This document shows, one piece after another, positions 25,193 to 35,681 of a stretch of DNA of 64,000 nt. Made by a program: the position numbers and the translations under genes. The first letter of the stretch is position 1, and each line of letters opens with the position of its first letter. Under the pieces are notes generated by a model that worked only from the letters and a program-made list of their open reading frames with translations, did not search any database and was not told the origin of the DNA. The DNA lies in the NCBI RefSeq assembly GCF_001613935.1, contig NZ_LQCI01000004.1, positions 1-64,000 of the forward strand, written 5' to 3'. The DNA comes from Amycolatopsis regifaucium. GTDB lineage: Bacteria > Actinomycetota > Actinomycetes > Mycobacteriales > Pseudonocardiaceae.

Positions 25193-25933
25193 ATGGTGAG
25201 CATCGAGGTGCGGGGCGCCTACGTCGACTTCCCGATCTTCGACGCCAAGACCAGGTCGCTCAAAAAGCAGGTGCTCGGCAAGGTCGGCGGCAAAATCGGC
25301 ACCGAAGCGAAAGTCCCGATCATCGAGGCGCTGCGGGACATCACCCTGTCCCTGCGCGAGGGGGACCGAGTCGGCCTGGTCGGACACAACGGTGCCGGCA
25401 AATCCACCCTCCTGCGGCTGCTGTCCGGTATCTACGAGCCGACGCGAGGTAGCGCGCACGTCGTCGGGAGGATCGCGCCCGTGTTCGACCTCGGCGTCGG
25501 CCTGGATCCTGAGGTGTCCGGCCACGAGAACATCCTCATCCGGGGCCTGTTTCTCGGCATGGGCCGAAAGCAGATGGAGAAAAAGGTCGACGACATCGCG
25601 GAGTTCACCGAACTCGGCGACTATCTGCACCTGCCGCTGCGGACCTATTCCGCGGGAATGCGCGTGCGGCTCGCACTCGGCGTGGTGACCACCATCGATC
25701 CTGAGATCCTCATCCTCGACGAAGGTCTCGGTGCGATCGATTCGGCGTTCCTCGCCAAAGCGCGCGAACGGCTGGTGGATCTCGCGCAACGGTCCGGGCT
25801 GCTGGTGTTCGCGTTGCACGCCGACGAACTGTTGATGGAGTTGTGCACGACCGCGCTGTGGATGGACGAAGGGCGGATACGTAAGCATGGACCGTTGAGT
25901 GAGGTCCTCGCGGCTTACAAAGGGCGCCTCTGA
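25193..25933 (+). CDS. Wzt/RfbE-type polysaccharide-export ABC ATPase, without a local permease
   Basis: An ATPase of about 246 residues. Walker A is GHNGAGKST, the signature region is the atypical TYSAGMRVRLALG of the polysaccharide-export (Wzt/TagH/RfbE) class rather than LSGGQ, and Walker B is ILILDEG. The mycobacterial relative Rv3781 works with a permease in galactan export, but no permease gene is adjacent here. ATG 25193 follows AAGGGTGG; an upstream ATG at 25178 adds five residues. The divergent TetR gene suggests it is controlled by a ligand, which is unusual for a housekeeping exporter. Confidence 0.82.
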   Translation: MVSIEVRGAYVDFPIFDAKTRSLKKQVLGKVGGKIGTEAKVPIIEALRDITLSLREGDRVGLVGHNGAGKSTLLRLLSGIYEPTRGSAHVVGRIAPVFDLGVGLDPEVSGHENILIRGLFLGMGRKQMEKKVDDIAEFTELGDYLHLPLRTYSAGMRVRLALGVVTTIDPEILILDEGLGAIDSAFLAKARERLVDLAQRSGLLVFALHADELLMELCTTALWMDEGRIRKHGPLSEVLAAYKGRL

Positions 25934-26038
25934 GTGGCGGTCTCGCTTTGAGGCTGCGAAGCGCGCGAAGGTGTCTACGACTTCGTAAGTTTACTACTCG
26001 GCGCATTTTCTTGGTTGCACATTGGGTAGCACACCTGT

Positions 26039-26055
26039 TCGAACGCGTGTACTCT
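26039..26055 (+). promoter_or_regulatory. Possible remnant SOS box and -10 of the decayed HNH gene
   Basis: TCGAAC-GCGT-GTACTC matches the left half of the actinobacterial LexA site (TCGAAC-N4-GTTCGA) and overlaps TACTCT, a -10-like box seven bases before a GTG at 26063. That GTG opens only a 39-codon frame. The stretch 25934-26038 shows nothing else I recognise. Confidence 0.3.
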
Positions 26056-26226
26056 TGAGACCGTGGCCAGCGAGAACAGTCCTCAGGCGGTGCGCTCAGA
26101 GTGTCGGCGTGCGGATACGGCGACGCCGTGTGCCCGGAAGCAGGAAATCGAAGTGTTGAAGCGTCAATTGGGTGCTGAGTAGAAGGCGATCCTAAAGCCA
26201 GGCTGGATCTCGAAACGTAAGCGCGG

Positions 26227-26750
26227 TTGAAGTCAGACCTCGACCCGATGGCGGAACCGCGTAAGGTCATCGACGGGGTTCGGGACTTCCGCACCCAAGA
26301 CGAACGCTACGGGGATGCTTTCACTGACTACGTGCGGCTGAAGACCACCAACCGGAACCTCCCCGGACAGGCCGGGGAAGTCACCCACATTCTCGCCACC
26401 ATGTCTTACGAGGATTTGATCAGCGATCTGGATGAGACGCAGCTGGATCTGGTCGGGCCGCTCGAAACGGACGGTGTCGTTGGCGCAGAAGTACGCGTTG
26501 GTGGGTGCGCGTTTCCTCGCTGCGACATGCCCGTACCCCCCTGTACCGCTCATCACATCATTTTCTGACGACACCACGGCGAAACCAAAATAGACAACCT
26601 CGTGCTGCTCCGCACCAACACCACCGCCTCATCCACCGCAGCGAATGGAAAGTCCAAATCGCGCGAGATGGATTGCCGGAGTTCACTCCGCCCGCCTATC
26701 TGGACCCTTCAGGAGAGCCGAGGCGCAATACCATGCCCTTCCGGGCATAG
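26227..26750 (+). pseudogene. Remnant of a DUF222/13E12-type HNH endonuclease gene
   Basis: Two reading frames together spell the C-terminal part of a 13E12-family protein. The first gives the end of DUF222 (GEVTHILATMSYEDLISDL) and the HNH start GCAFPRCDMPVPPCTAHHIIF, then a TGA at 26566-26568 where a tryptophan codon is expected. The same frame goes on with HGETKIDNLVLL, after which a shift near 26610 moves the sequence to another frame: HHRLIHRSEWKVQI, then EFTPPAYLDPSGEPRRNTM. The N-terminal DUF222 part is missing. The gene is therefore dead through at least one nonsense change, one frameshift and a deletion. Confidence 0.85.
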
Positions 26751-26801
26751 GCCGACCCGCGGGGCCGCCTTTCCGGGCAGGAATCGGCAAATTCTCCGCG
26801 A

Positions 26802-26807
26802 TAACCT
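26802..26807 (+). promoter_or_regulatory. -10 box for the hydrolase gene
   Basis: TAACCT ends six bases before the ATG at 26814, which suggests a leaderless transcript. Confidence 0.4.
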
Positions 26808-26813
26808 CGTGGC

Positions 26814-27551
26814 ATGCGGCTTCATGTACATCAGTGGGGATCGGGACCGCGCGTCGTGCTCGTGCACGGCGTCCTGCTCGGCGGTCGGGAGGCGTGGCGG
26901 GCGCAGCGACCGTTGACCGAGCGGTGGACGCTGCTCGCCCCGGACCGGCTCGGTCACGGGAGGTCGCCGGACGGCGTGCAGGACTTCGAGGTCGACGCCC
27001 GGCTGATCGCGGAGCAGGTGCTCGACGACCCGGCGCATCTGGTCGGCCTGTCCTATGGCGCGATCGTCGCGATGGTGGCGGCCGCCCGGCGTCCGGAGAT
27101 GGTCCGGTCGCTCACCGTGGTCGAGCCGCCCGCGGCCGGAGTGGTCCGCGGGAACGAGGTGGTCGACGCGTGGGACGCGGAGTTGCGGAGATTCCTCGAC
27201 GGTCCGCTGGAAGACCCTCGCGAGGTCTTCGAGACGTTCTTCCCGCTCGCGGGTGTGCCACTGCCGATCCCGGATCCGGTGCCGGAGACGTTGCGGCGCG
27301 GTGCCCGCGCCCTGGTCGGGATGCGACCGCCGGGAGACGCGGAATTGCCACTGGATGTGTTGGCGTCAGCGGAATTCCCGATACTCGTGCTCACCGGCGA
27401 TCATCGGCGGGAGTACGAAATCATCGCCGACGAGATCGCGAACAGAACCGGCGCGCGCCGCGACGTCGTGGCGGGGATGGGGCATTTGGTGCCCGATACA
27501 GGTGAGCCGTTCAATGTCCGGCTGGAGACCTTTTTGGATCACGGAGAGTAG
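26814..27551 (+). CDS. Alpha/beta-hydrolase
   Basis: A 245-residue alpha/beta-hydrolase. The oxyanion region is VLVHGVLLGG, the nucleophile elbow is GLSYGAI (serine near residue 80), an acid is likely in LTGDHR, and the catalytic histidine is in GMGHLVPDT. The substrate is unknown; the short cap suggests an esterase or lipase-type enzyme. The start is ATG 26814, probably leaderless. It stands alone between the HNH remnant and the small ORF. Confidence 0.83.
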   Translation: MRLHVHQWGSGPRVVLVHGVLLGGREAWRAQRPLTERWTLLAPDRLGHGRSPDGVQDFEVDARLIAEQVLDDPAHLVGLSYGAIVAMVAAARRPEMVRSLTVVEPPAAGVVRGNEVVDAWDAELRRFLDGPLEDPREVFETFFPLAGVPLPIPDPVPETLRRGARALVGMRPPGDAELPLDVLASAEFPILVLTGDHRREYEIIADEIANRTGARRDVVAGMGHLVPDTGEPFNVRLETFLDHGE

Positions 27552-27686
27552 CAAAACCAAGGTCATTTCCGTCTCAATTCACCCGCGCCGGGAACAGTCG
27601 CCGGGTGGGATGTCATGCTGTGTGTCCGACCATGGCCCTCTTTCGAACCGACCCCGTGTCGCCGGAGGGCCGGAAGAAGGTGTCAG

Positions 27687-27902
27687 ATGACCTGGGCTAG
27701 GCATTCCAGTCGTCCCGATCCCGCAGAAGACCAGAGCCGCATGGCAGGTGTGCGGGCGGAGGAAGAAATCCGCCTCACCGTGCAGAACGGCAGGGCCGCA
27801 AGGACCGTTGCCGGGCACTCTTCGGACGCGCTCGACTGCGCCGAACTGCTGGCGATGCTCGGCCTTGAGGGCGTCCAGAAAAGGCACGCTCAGCGCACCT
27901 GA
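27687..27902 (+). CDS. Small conserved actinobacterial protein
   Basis: A 71-residue protein ending VAGHSSDALDCAELLAMLGLEGVQKRH. The DCAELLAMLGL ending resembles a family of small actinobacterial proteins of unknown role that I recognise by pattern only. ATG 27687 follows GGAAGAAGGTGT. The last 13 bases overlap the convergent IclR gene. The 135-bp gap before it contains a 22-codon ORF from 27632 (MALFRTDPVSPEGRKKVSDD...) that could be a leader or chance. Confidence 0.55.
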   Translation: MTWARHSSRPDPAEDQSRMAGVRAEEEIRLTVQNGRAARTVAGHSSDALDCAELLAMLGLEGVQKRHAQRT

Positions 27903-28675
27903 CCTCCGATCCGGGTGGTCAGTTCGGCCGCGGTCAAGCGGACCTCTTCGGCGAGGTCAGGCCAAGTCTCTTCGCAACCTTCCGCCCCTGGGCAAAGGTG
28001 GCGCAGGGTCACGCTGATCGCGGCCATCGGCCGGCCGCCGTGGTCGAAGACCGGGCAGGCCACTGAGGCGAATCCCTCGGTGACGTGGCCGTCTTCGACG
28101 GCCCAGCCGAGCCTGCCCTCCGCGTTCAACGTGCGGCGCAGTTCGGCGAGGGTGCGTGGGCCGCGGCCGGTACGCGAGACGAACGCGGACGCGGCCGGGA
28201 AAAGCGCGCGTACATGCGGCGACGGCAGGTGCCGAAGGATCGCCCTGCCCGACGCCGTGAGCTGGCCAGGCAACCGGACACCGACCTCGGTGACCAGCGT
28301 TTCCGGCCGCGTGGGCCGTTCTTTGACCAGGTAAAGCGACTCGTTGCCGTGCAATACGCCGAGATGCGCGGTGTGCCCGACGCGGTCGGCGAGTTTGCGC
28401 AGCAACGGGGCAGCGAGCCTCTCCAGTGGTTCGTGCCGCAGGTAGGCCGAGCCGAGTTCGAACGCGGCGATGCCGAGCCCGTAGCGACGTTCGGCGGGCA
28501 GGTGCGCCACGAAACCGGCGGCCTCCAGTTCGGCGAGCAGGTGATACGTCGTCGAGCGCGGGAGGCCGAGTTCGCGCGCGATCGCGGCCGCGGACACCGG
28601 CCCGGGCCGCGCGGCGAGCGCGCGAAGGATGCCCAGACCGCGTCGCAGCGCAGGTACTTCGCTGCTTTCGCCCAT
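27890..28675 (-). CDS. IclR-family transcriptional regulator, probable regulator of the hut operon
   Basis: A 261-residue regulator. The N-terminal winged helix (about 8-75) has VSAAAIARELGLPRSTTYHLL, and the C-terminal effector domain has the IclR pattern ending in FASVACPVFDHGGRPMAAISVT. It is divergent from hutH, and the only obvious nearby targets are the histidine-degradation genes, so it is probably their regulator, responding to urocanate or histidine (inference). The start is ATG 28675. The shared 177-bp gap contains an inverted pair of the dispersed element. Confidence 0.82.
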   Translation of the reverse strand: MGESSEVPALRRGLGILRALAARPGPVSAAAIARELGLPRSTTYHLLAELEAAGFVAHLPAERRYGLGIAAFELGSAYLRHEPLERLAAPLLRKLADRVGHTAHLGVLHGNESLYLVKERPTRPETLVTEVGVRLPGQLTASGRAILRHLPSPHVRALFPAASAFVSRTGRGPRTLAELRRTLNAEGRLGWAVEDGHVTEGFASVACPVFDHGGRPMAAISVTLRHLCPGAEGCEETWPDLAEEVRLTAAELTTRIGGQVR

Positions 28676-28702
28676 GTCGACCTCCTCTTCGCGCGACCCC
28701 GG

Positions 28703-28773
28703 GGGAGCAAGGGACCTTTGCTATCACTTACTTAGGCATGCTCAGCAAGCGATAGCAAAGGTCCCTTGCTCTC
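28703..28773. repeat. Inverted pair of the dispersed element, locus 6 (divergent promoters)
   Basis: Arms at 28705-28729 and 28747-28771 match over 25 positions with one A/C mismatch; the loop is 17 nt. Unlike most loci it lies between divergent genes, 27 nt upstream of IclR and 80 nt upstream of hutH, so it cannot simply be a 3'-end terminator for either. Confidence 0.9.
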
Positions 28774-28852
28774 TTCCGCTGCGTCTTGGATACCAGACAC
28801 AACCACCGGTTGGGGCCGCCCACCAGCGGGCATGGCGTTATCCAATGGGGCT

Positions 28853-30379
28853 ATGCCGGAAACCGTACTTCTGGGAACCGAACCGCTTCGGCCCGAACAG
28901 GTCGTCGCGGTCGCCCGTGACCACTCGCCCGTCGCGGTCAGCGAAGCGGCCGAGAAGAATCTTGCCGCGACGCGTCAGCACATCGACAACCTCGCCCATG
29001 CCGAGACGCCGACGTACGGCGTGTCGACCGGCTTCGGTGCGCTCGCCACCAGGCACATCCCGCTCGAGAGCCGCACCGCGCTCCAGCGGTCGCTGATCCG
29101 CTCCCATGCCGCGGGCGCGGGTCCGGTCGTCGAGACCGAGGTCGTGCGCGCACTGATGCTGCTGCGTCTCCGCACCCTCACCAGCGGCTACACCGGCGTT
29201 CGCCCGCAAACGGCGCAAGCGCTTGCGGGCCTGCTCAACGCCGGAATCACCCCGCTTGTGCACGAGTACGGCTCTCTTGGCTGTTCCGGCGATCTCGCGC
29301 CCTTGGCCGCCGTCGCGCTCGCGCTGATGGGGGAGGGCGAAGTCGCGTACAGGGACGAAGTCGTCCCGGCAGGCGAAGCGCTGAAGCACGCCGGGATCGA
29401 GCCAATCGTCCTCGCGGAGAAGGAGGGCCTCGCCCTCACTAACGGCACCGACGGCATGCTCGGCATGCTCCTGTTGGCCGCGGCCGACCTGCGCAAGCTC
29501 CTCGACACCGCCGACATCACGGCGGCGATGAGCGTCGAAGCGCTCCTCGGCACCGATCGCGCCTTCGCGGCGGACCTCCAGGCCCTGCGCCCGCACCCTG
29601 GGCAGGCGCTGAGCGCCCGGCGCATGTGGACAGCGCTCCAGGACTCCAAGATCGTCGAGAGCCACCGCGGCCCGGACTGCAACCGCGTCCAGGACGCCTA
29701 CTCGCTCCGCTGCGCACCCCAGGTGCACGGAGGCGCGCGCGACAGTCTCACGCACGCCGAACTCGTCGCCGAGCGTGAGCTTCACTCCGCGGTCGACAAC
29801 CCGGTCGTGTTGTCCGACGGCCGGGTCGAGTCGAACGGCAACTTCCACGGTGCCCCGGTCGCGTACGTCCTCGACTTCCTCGCCATCCCGCTCGCGGACG
29901 TCGCCAGCATCGCCGAGCGCCGCACGGACCGGATGCTCGACAAGGCGCGCTCGCACGGCCTGCCGCCGTTCCTCGCGTTCGACCCCGGTGTCGACTCCGG
30001 CCACATGATCGCCCAGTACACGCAGGCGGCCATCGTCAGCGAACTCAAGCGTCTCGCGGTTCCGGCGTCGGTCGATTCGATCCCGAGCAGCGCCATGCAG
30101 GAGGACCACGTTTCCATGGGCTGGTCCGCCGCGCGCAAGCTGCGCAAGGCCGTCGAGGGACTCAACACCGTCCTCGCCATCGAACTGCTCACCGCCGCGC
30201 GGGCACTCGACATGCGCGCGCCTCTCGTCCCGTCGCCGGTCACCGGCCGCGTCCGGGAGCTGGTCCGTACCAAGGTCGATGGCCCCGGCCCCGACCGTCA
30301 TCTGGCGCCGGAGATCGCCGCCGCCGAAGAACTCGTCGCGTCGGGTGCCGTCCTCGCCGCGGCCCAACTGGAGGTCTGA
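28853..30379 (+). CDS. hutH: Histidine ammonia-lyase
   Basis: A 508-residue enzyme of the MIO family that removes ammonia from histidine to give urocanate. The cofactor-forming loop is [13 protein letters not shown], so the tripeptide is Cys144-Ser145-Gly146 rather than the common Ala-Ser-Gly; I believe streptomycete enzymes also have Cys here. The N-terminal YGVSTGFG tyrosine is at residue 55. ATG 28853 (MPETVLLG) is chosen; an in-frame ATG seven codons upstream is possible. It is the first gene of the hut operon, with hutU four bases downstream. Confidence 0.96.
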   Translation: MPETVLLGTEPLRPEQVVAVARDHSPVAVSEAAEKNLAATRQHIDNLAHAETPTYGVSTGFGALATRHIPLESRTALQRSLIRSHAAGAGPVVETEVVRALMLLRLRTLTSGYTGVRPQTAQALAGLLNAGITPLVHEYGSLGCSGDLAPLAAVALALMGEGEVAYRDEVVPAGEALKHAGIEPIVLAEKEGLALTNGTDGMLGMLLLAAADLRKLLDTADITAAMSVEALLGTDRAFAADLQALRPHPGQALSARRMWTALQDSKIVESHRGPDCNRVQDAYSLRCAPQVHGGARDSLTHAELVAERELHSAVDNPVVLSDGRVESNGNFHGAPVAYVLDFLAIPLADVASIAERRTDRMLDKARSHGLPPFLAFDPGVDSGHMIAQYTQAAIVSELKRLAVPASVDSIPSSAMQEDHVSMGWSAARKLRKAVEGLNTVLAIELLTAARALDMRAPLVPSPVTGRVRELVRTKVDGPGPDRHLAPEIAAAEELVASGAVLAAAQLEV

Positions 30380-30383
30380 GCCC

Positions 30384-32036
30384 ATGTCCCGCACGGTCCG
30401 TGCCGCCCGAGGCACCACGCTCACCGCGAAGAACTGGCAGACCGAAGCCGCCCTGCGGATGTTCCACAACAACCTCGACCCCGAGGTCGCCGAGCGCCCC
30501 GACGACCTGGTCGTCTACGGCGGCACCGGCAAGGCCGCCCGCAACTGGGCCAGTTTCGACGCGATCACCCGCGAACTGACCAGTTTGGAACAGGACGAGA
30601 CGCTGCTCGTCCAGTCGGGCAAGCCGGTCGGCGTGTTCCGCACGCACGAATGGGCGCCGCGCGTGCTCATCGCGAACTCCAACCTCGTCGGCGACTGGGC
30701 GACCTGGCCGGAGTTCCGCCGCCTGGAGGCGCAGGGCCTGACCATGTACGGCCAGATGACCGCGGGGTCCTGGATCTACATCGGCACGCAGGGAATCCTG
30801 CAGGGCACTTACGAAACCTTCGCCGCTGTCGCGAAGAAGCGGTTCGGAGGCAGCCTCAAGGGCACGCTCACCGTCACCGCCGGCCTCGGTGGCATGGGCG
30901 GCGCGCAGCCGCTGGCCGTCACGATGAACGACGGCGTCGCGCTCGTCATCGAATGCGACCCGCAGCGCGCCCACCGCCGCGTCGAGACCCGCTATCTCGA
31001 CGAGGTCGCCGACGACCTCGACGACGCGATCCGCCGCGTGGAAGCCGCGAAGAAGGAGAAGCGCGCGCTGTCCGTCGGCGTCGTCGGCAACGCCGCCGAG
31101 GTGCTGCCCGAACTGCTGCGCCGTGGCGTCGAGGTCGACATCGTCACCGACCAGACCTCCGCGCACGATCCGCTTTCCTACCTGCCCAAGGGCGTCGGCG
31201 TCGACGAGTGGCAGGACTACGCGGACAAGAAGCCCGACGAGTTCACCGAACGCGCCCGCGAGTCGATGGCCGACCACGTCGAAGCGATGCTCGGCTTCCT
31301 CGACAAGGGCGCCGAGGTCTTCGACTACGGCAATTCCTTGCGCGGGGAGGCGAAACTCGGCGGCTGCGAGCGCGCGTTCGACTTCCCGGGTTTCGTGCCC
31401 GCCTACATCCGGCCGCTGTTCTGCGAGGGCAACGGCCCGTTCCGCTGGGCGGCGCTGTCCGGTGACCCGGAGGACATCGCGGCGACCGACCGCGCGATGC
31501 TGGACCTGTTCCCGGAGAACGAATCCCTCGCCCGCTGGATCAAACTGGCAGGCGAACGCGTCGCCTTCCAAGGGCTTCCGGCGCGGATCTGCTGGCTCGG
31601 CTACGGCGAGCGGCACCTGGCGGGCCTGCGGTTCAATGAGATGGTCGCCAGCGGCGAGTTGAAGGCGCCGGTCGTCATCGGCCGCGACCACCTCGACTCG
31701 GGCAGCGTCGCCTCGCCGTACCGCGAGACCGAGGGCATGGCTGACGGTTCCGACGCGATCGCCGACTGGCCGCTGCTCAACGCGCTGGTCAACACCTCGT
31801 CGGGCGCCAGCTGGGTGTCGATCCACCACGGCGGCGGCGTCGGCATGGGCCGCTCCATCCACGCCGGTCAGGTCAGCGTGGCCGACGGAACCCCGCTGGC
31901 CGCGCGGAAACTCGAACGCGTGCTCACCAACGACCCGGGCATGGGCGTCATCCGGCACGTCGACGCCGGTTACGACCGCGCGGCCGACGTCGCCGACGAG
32001 CGTGGCGTCCGGGTGCCGATGCGGGACGCCGAGTGA
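30384..32036 (+). CDS. hutU: Urocanate hydratase
   Basis: A 550-residue enzyme that converts urocanate to imidazolonepropionate with NAD+ as an internal electrophile. The NAD-binding [12 protein letters not shown] is present, as are [17 protein letters not shown] and [15 protein letters not shown] near the active site. Length is normal for the family. The ATG at 30384 starts four bases after hutH ends, and the stop overlaps the next gene as GTGA. Confidence 0.96.
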   Translation: MSRTVRAARGTTLTAKNWQTEAALRMFHNNLDPEVAERPDDLVVYGGTGKAARNWASFDAITRELTSLEQDETLLVQSGKPVGVFRTHEWAPRVLIANSNLVGDWATWPEFRRLEAQGLTMYGQMTAGSWIYIGTQGILQGTYETFAAVAKKRFGGSLKGTLTVTAGLGGMGGAQPLAVTMNDGVALVIECDPQRAHRRVETRYLDEVADDLDDAIRRVEAAKKEKRALSVGVVGNAAEVLPELLRRGVEVDIVTDQTSAHDPLSYLPKGVGVDEWQDYADKKPDEFTERARESMADHVEAMLGFLDKGAEVFDYGNSLRGEAKLGGCERAFDFPGFVPAYIRPLFCEGNGPFRWAALSGDPEDIAATDRAMLDLFPENESLARWIKLAGERVAFQGLPARICWLGYGERHLAGLRFNEMVASGELKAPVVIGRDHLDSGSVASPYRETEGMADGSDAIADWPLLNALVNTSSGASWVSIHHGGGVGMGRSIHAGQVSVADGTPLAARKLERVLTNDPGMGVIRHVDAGYDRAADVADERGVRVPMRDAE

Positions 32037-33229
32037 CCGCGTCCTCGCTGCTGGCGGAGATCTCGGACGTCGGCCGCGACCCGAAGCGCGGCGGCTACTC
32101 GCGCCACGCCTTCGACGCGGCCGAAACGGAGTTGCGCGCGTGGTTCGCCGAGCGCGCGGGACGGCTGGGACTGGGCGTCGAGACCGACCGCAACGGCAAC
32201 ATCTGGGCCTGGTGGGGCACGCCCGGTCCGGACGCTGTCGTCACGGGCAGCCATCTCGATTCGGTGCCCGGTGGCGGTGCCTTCGACGGCCCGCTCGGGG
32301 TCGCGAGCGCGCTCGACGCGGTGGAGACCTTGCAAGCCAAGGGATTTCGCCCGGCCAAGCCGTTCGCCGTCGTGGTCTTCGCCGAAGAGGAGGGCGGCCG
32401 GTTCGGCGTGCCGTGTCTCGGCTCGCGGTTGCTGACCGGGACCATCGACGCGGACAAGGCGCGGGGCCTGCGTGACCCCGACGGTGTCACGTTCGCCGAA
32501 GCGGCGGCGAAATCCGGTCTCGACCCCCAACGGGTCGGTCGCGATGCCGAGCGACTCGGTCTGATCGGACGGTTCCTCGAACTGCACGTCGAGCAGGGGC
32601 GTGGGCTGATCGACCTCGGCTCGCCGGTCGCCGTCGGCAATACGGTGATCGCGCACGGCCGGTGGCGGTTCTCCTTCCAGGGACAGGGAAATCACGCCGG
32701 TGCCACGCTGATCGGCGATCGTCGCGATCCGATGATCCCGGCGGCCGAGACCGTTCTCGCCGTGCAGAAATCGGCGAAGGCGACGGTCGGCGCCAGGGCC
32801 ACGGTCGGCAGGCTCGTGCCGATCCCCGGCGGCACCAATGTCATCGCGTCCACGGTGGACTTGTGGCTGGACGCACGGGTACCGGGCACGGACACGCCGG
32901 AACTGGTCGCGGAGATCGCGAAGCTGGCCGAGGAAGCGGCAGGCCAGGAGGGCTGCCGGGTCGACGTCACCAGGGAGTCGTACTCGGACGACGTGGTCTT
33001 CGACGACGCGTTGCGCCGTGACCTGGGTACTTGGCTCGGCGGGCCGCCGGAGCTGCCGACCGGTGCCGGGCACGACGCGGCGATCCTCGCCGGGTTCGTC
33101 CCGTCCGGGATGCTCTACGTGCGCAATCCCACCGGCATAAGTCATTCTCCGGAGGAGTTCTCGGAGGCGGAGGATGTCGACCACGGTGCTCGCGCGCTCG
33201 CGGACGTCCTGGAGAAACTGTCGACATGA
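32033..33229 (+). CDS. M20-family amidohydrolase in the hut operon (candidate formylglutamate hydrolase)
   Basis: A 398-residue zinc amidohydrolase of the allantoate amidohydrolase/N-carbamoyl-amino-acid hydrolase type. Ligand motifs are [35 protein letters not shown] and, near the end, [10 protein letters not shown]. It sits inside the hut operon, coupled at both ends by GTGA and ATGA overlaps, where the pathway needs an enzyme to split N-formylglutamate and no HutG gene is present. It is therefore a candidate for that step; carbamoyl- or formimino-substrates are alternatives. Confidence 0.85.
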   Translation: MTASSLLAEISDVGRDPKRGGYSRHAFDAAETELRAWFAERAGRLGLGVETDRNGNIWAWWGTPGPDAVVTGSHLDSVPGGGAFDGPLGVASALDAVETLQAKGFRPAKPFAVVVFAEEEGGRFGVPCLGSRLLTGTIDADKARGLRDPDGVTFAEAAAKSGLDPQRVGRDAERLGLIGRFLELHVEQGRGLIDLGSPVAVGNTVIAHGRWRFSFQGQGNHAGATLIGDRRDPMIPAAETVLAVQKSAKATVGARATVGRLVPIPGGTNVIASTVDLWLDARVPGTDTPELVAEIAKLAEEAAGQEGCRVDVTRESYSDDVVFDDALRRDLGTWLGGPPELPTGAGHDAAILAGFVPSGMLYVRNPTGISHSPEEFSEAEDVDHGARALADVLEKLST

Positions 33230-34530
33230 CGACATATTGGTGTGAGCGGGCCTGGTTGCCGGACGGGATCGCCGAAGCCGTCCGGATCGAGGTCGATGGT
33301 GGGGCGATCACGTCCGTGGCGGCGAACGCGCCCCGTGCCGGGGTCATCCTCAAGGGACTGACGCTGCCCGGATTCGCGAACGGGCACTCGCACGCCTTCC
33401 ATCGCGCGCTGCGGGGCCGGACGCATCACGATCGCGGCACGTTCTGGACCTGGCGCGAGCGGATGTACTCGCTCGCGTCCAGGCTCGATCCGGACTCGTA
33501 CTACCGGCTGGCGCGCGGTGTCTACGCCGAGATGGTGCTGGCCGGGTACACGAGTGTCGGCGAGTTCCACTATCTGCACCACGCACCGGGCGGAAAGTCT
33601 TATGCCGAGCCGAACGCGATGGGGGAGGCGCTGCGGCAGGCCGCCGCAGACGCGGGGATCCGGCTCACCCTGCTCGACACCTGCTATCTCGCCGGTGGCA
33701 TCGGCGTCGAACCCGACGCGGTGCAACGGCGGTTCTCCGACGGGTCCGCCACGGCGTGGGCGCAACGAGTCGGCGAATTGCGGGCGCAGGACACTTTCCG
33801 GGTCGGCGGTGCGATCCATTCGGTGCGCGCGGTTCCCGAAGATCAACTGTCCGAAGTGGACAACGGGACACCGTCGGATCGGCCGCTGCACATCCACCTC
33901 TCCGAGCAGCGGGCCGAGAACGAACAGTGCATGGCGGCTTACCACTGGACTCCGACGGGGTTGCTCTGGGACAACGGCGTGCTCAGCGACCGGCTCACCG
34001 CGGTGCACGCGACGCACCTGACGCCGGGCGACGTCGAACGGCTCGGTGAGGCCGAGAGTCGCGTGTGCTTCTGCCCGACGACCGAACGGGATCTCGGTGA
34101 CGGCATCGGCCCGGCGCGGACGCTGCTGGACGCGGGTGTGCGGTTGTGCGTCGGCAGCGACAGCAACGCGGTCGTCGACGCGTTCGAGGAGACCAGGGCG
34201 CTGGAATTGAACGAACGGCTGGCCAGTGAGCAGCGCGGCCGGTTCACCGCGGAGGAGCTGCTCGCGGCGGCGACCGAGCACGGCGCGATCGGCTGGCACG
34301 AGGTCGGCCGGCTGGCCGCGGGGGCGGGCGCGGACTTCGTCACGGTCGACCTCGATTCGGTGCGGACCGCGGGAATCGAGCCGTCCGGGGTGGTCTTCGC
34401 CGCGTCCGGGGCGGACGTGCGGAACGTCGTGGTCGCCGGACGTGAGATCGTCCGCGATGGCGCACACCAGCTGATCGACCGGCCGGAAACGGTCTTGGCC
34501 AAGGAGATCGAGGCATTGTGGCAGTCCTGA
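33226..34530 (+). CDS. hutF: Formimidoylglutamate deiminase
   Basis: A 434-residue amidohydrolase-superfamily enzyme that converts N-formiminoglutamate to N-formylglutamate and ammonia. Zinc ligands appear in GHSHAFH (H54, H56), the HIHLSEQ segment, HATHLTP and the aspartate of GSDSNAVVD. The start is ATG 33226, overlapping the M20 stop. Its presence defines the five-step histidine route with formylglutamate as intermediate. hutI starts inside its last codons. Confidence 0.92.
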   Translation: MTTYWCERAWLPDGIAEAVRIEVDGGAITSVAANAPRAGVILKGLTLPGFANGHSHAFHRALRGRTHHDRGTFWTWRERMYSLASRLDPDSYYRLARGVYAEMVLAGYTSVGEFHYLHHAPGGKSYAEPNAMGEALRQAAADAGIRLTLLDTCYLAGGIGVEPDAVQRRFSDGSATAWAQRVGELRAQDTFRVGGAIHSVRAVPEDQLSEVDNGTPSDRPLHIHLSEQRAENEQCMAAYHWTPTGLLWDNGVLSDRLTAVHATHLTPGDVERLGEAESRVCFCPTTERDLGDGIGPARTLLDAGVRLCVGSDSNAVVDAFEETRALELNERLASEQRGRFTAEELLAAATEHGAIGWHEVGRLAAGAGADFVTVDLDSVRTAGIEPSGVVFAASGADVRNVVVAGREIVRDGAHQLIDRPETVLAKEIEALWQS

Positions 34531-35681
34531 TCACGGGTATCGGCGAGCTCACCACGAACGACGCCGAGCTGGGCAAACTCCGCGACGCGGCCGTCGTCGT
34601 CGATGGCGAGAAGATCGCTTGGGTGGGTGCCGCGGCGGACGCTCCAGACTCCGACGAGCGGATCGACGTCGAGGGCCGCGCGGTGCTGCCCGGCTGGGTG
34701 GACAGCCACACGCACCTCGTCTTCGCCGGGGACCGGACGACCGAGTTCGAGGCACGGATGGCCGGCAAGGCGTACAGCGCAGGTGGGATCGCGGTCACCG
34801 TCGAGGCGACGCGGGCGGCTTCCGACGAGCAGCTGGCGGCGAACCTGCGGCGTCATGTCGACGAAGCGGCGAAGCAGGGCACGACCTGTTTGGAGACGAA
34901 GACCGGGTACGGGCTGAACGTCGAAGACGAGGTGCGTTCGGCGCGGATCGCCACCGACGTGGCCGACGAGGTCACCTTTCTCGGCGCGCATCTGGTGCCA
35001 CCGGGTGCGGACGCGGAGTCCTATGTGGACTTGGTCTGCGGTGACATGCTCGACGCCGTGGCGCCGCTCGTGCGGTGGGCGGACGTGTTCTGCGAGACCG
35101 GCGCTTTCGACGAGGCGCAGTCCGGACGGGTGCTGAAGGCGGCGCGGGAACGTGGTCTCGGGCTGCGGGTGCACGGCAATCAGCTGGGGGAGGGGCCGGG
35201 CGTGCGGCTCGCCGTCGAACTGGGGGCCGCGAGCGTCGACCACTGCACATACCTGAGCGAAGCGGACGTAGCGGCTCTCGCCGCTTCGGACACTGTCGCG
35301 ACCCTTCTACCCGCGTGTGACCTGTCGACCCGGCAGCCGTTGGCTCCGGCGCGACGGCTGCTGGACGCCGGGGCGACGGTCGCGTTGGCGAGCAACGCGA
35401 ACCCGGGCAGCTCGTACACGACGTCGATGGCGTTCTGCGTGACGACCGCGGTGCTGCAGATGCGGATGACGATCGAGGAGGCCGTCTGGTCGGCGACGGC
35501 GGGCGGCGCTCGAGCTTTACGGAGGGACGACGTCGGGGTGATCCGGCCTGGCGCGCGGGCGGACCTTCAGGTGCTCGAAGCGCCTTCGGTCACGCACCTC
35601 GCGTACCGGCCGGGGGTGCCGCTGACGGCCGGAGTGTGGCGCTGCGGAAGGGCGTTGACCAGCTGTTTCGCCGCAAAGTGA
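34518..35681 (+). CDS. hutI: Imidazolonepropionase
   Basis: A 387-residue amidohydrolase that opens the imidazolone ring to give formiminoglutamate. Metal motifs are [12 protein letters not shown] near residue 60-70, ETKTGYGL, the HGNQLGEG segment and [10 protein letters not shown]. The start GTG 34518 overlaps hutF by 13 bp. The TGA stop (35679-35681) is the second to fourth base of a dispersed-element copy, which places TGA and TAG in tandem. Confidence 0.93.
   Translation: MAVLITGIGELTTNDAELGKLRDAAVVVDGEKIAWVGAAADAPDSDERIDVEGRAVLPGWVDSHTHLVFAGDRTTEFEARMAGKAYSAGGIAVTVEATRAASDEQLAANLRRHVDEAAKQGTTCLETKTGYGLNVEDEVRSARIATDVADEVTFLGAHLVPPGADAESYVDLVCGDMLDAVAPLVRWADVFCETGAFDEAQSGRVLKAARERGLGLRVHGNQLGEGPGVRLAVELGAASVDHCTYLSEADVAALAASDTVATLLPACDLSTRQPLAPARRLLDAGATVALASNANPGSSYTTSMAFCVTTAVLQMRMTIEEAVWSATAGGARALRRDDVGVIRPGARADLQVLEAPSVTHLAYRPGVPLTAGVWRCGRALTSCFAAK

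Noticed and set aside
26063..26182. 39-codon ORF ending ARKQEIEVLKRQLGAE, as an insertion-sequence transposase fragment
   Set aside because: Too short and without a recognisable transposase motif or terminal repeats; it may equally be the displaced start of the decayed HNH gene.
24061..26750. Genomic island integrated at ssrA
   Set aside because: No integrase gene and no duplicated tmRNA 3' end was found downstream; the HNH remnant alone is not enough.
28838..31958. Very long minus-strand frames opposite hutH and hutU
   Set aside because: High GC removes stop codons in antisense frames; the products are low-complexity and hutH/hutU are certain.
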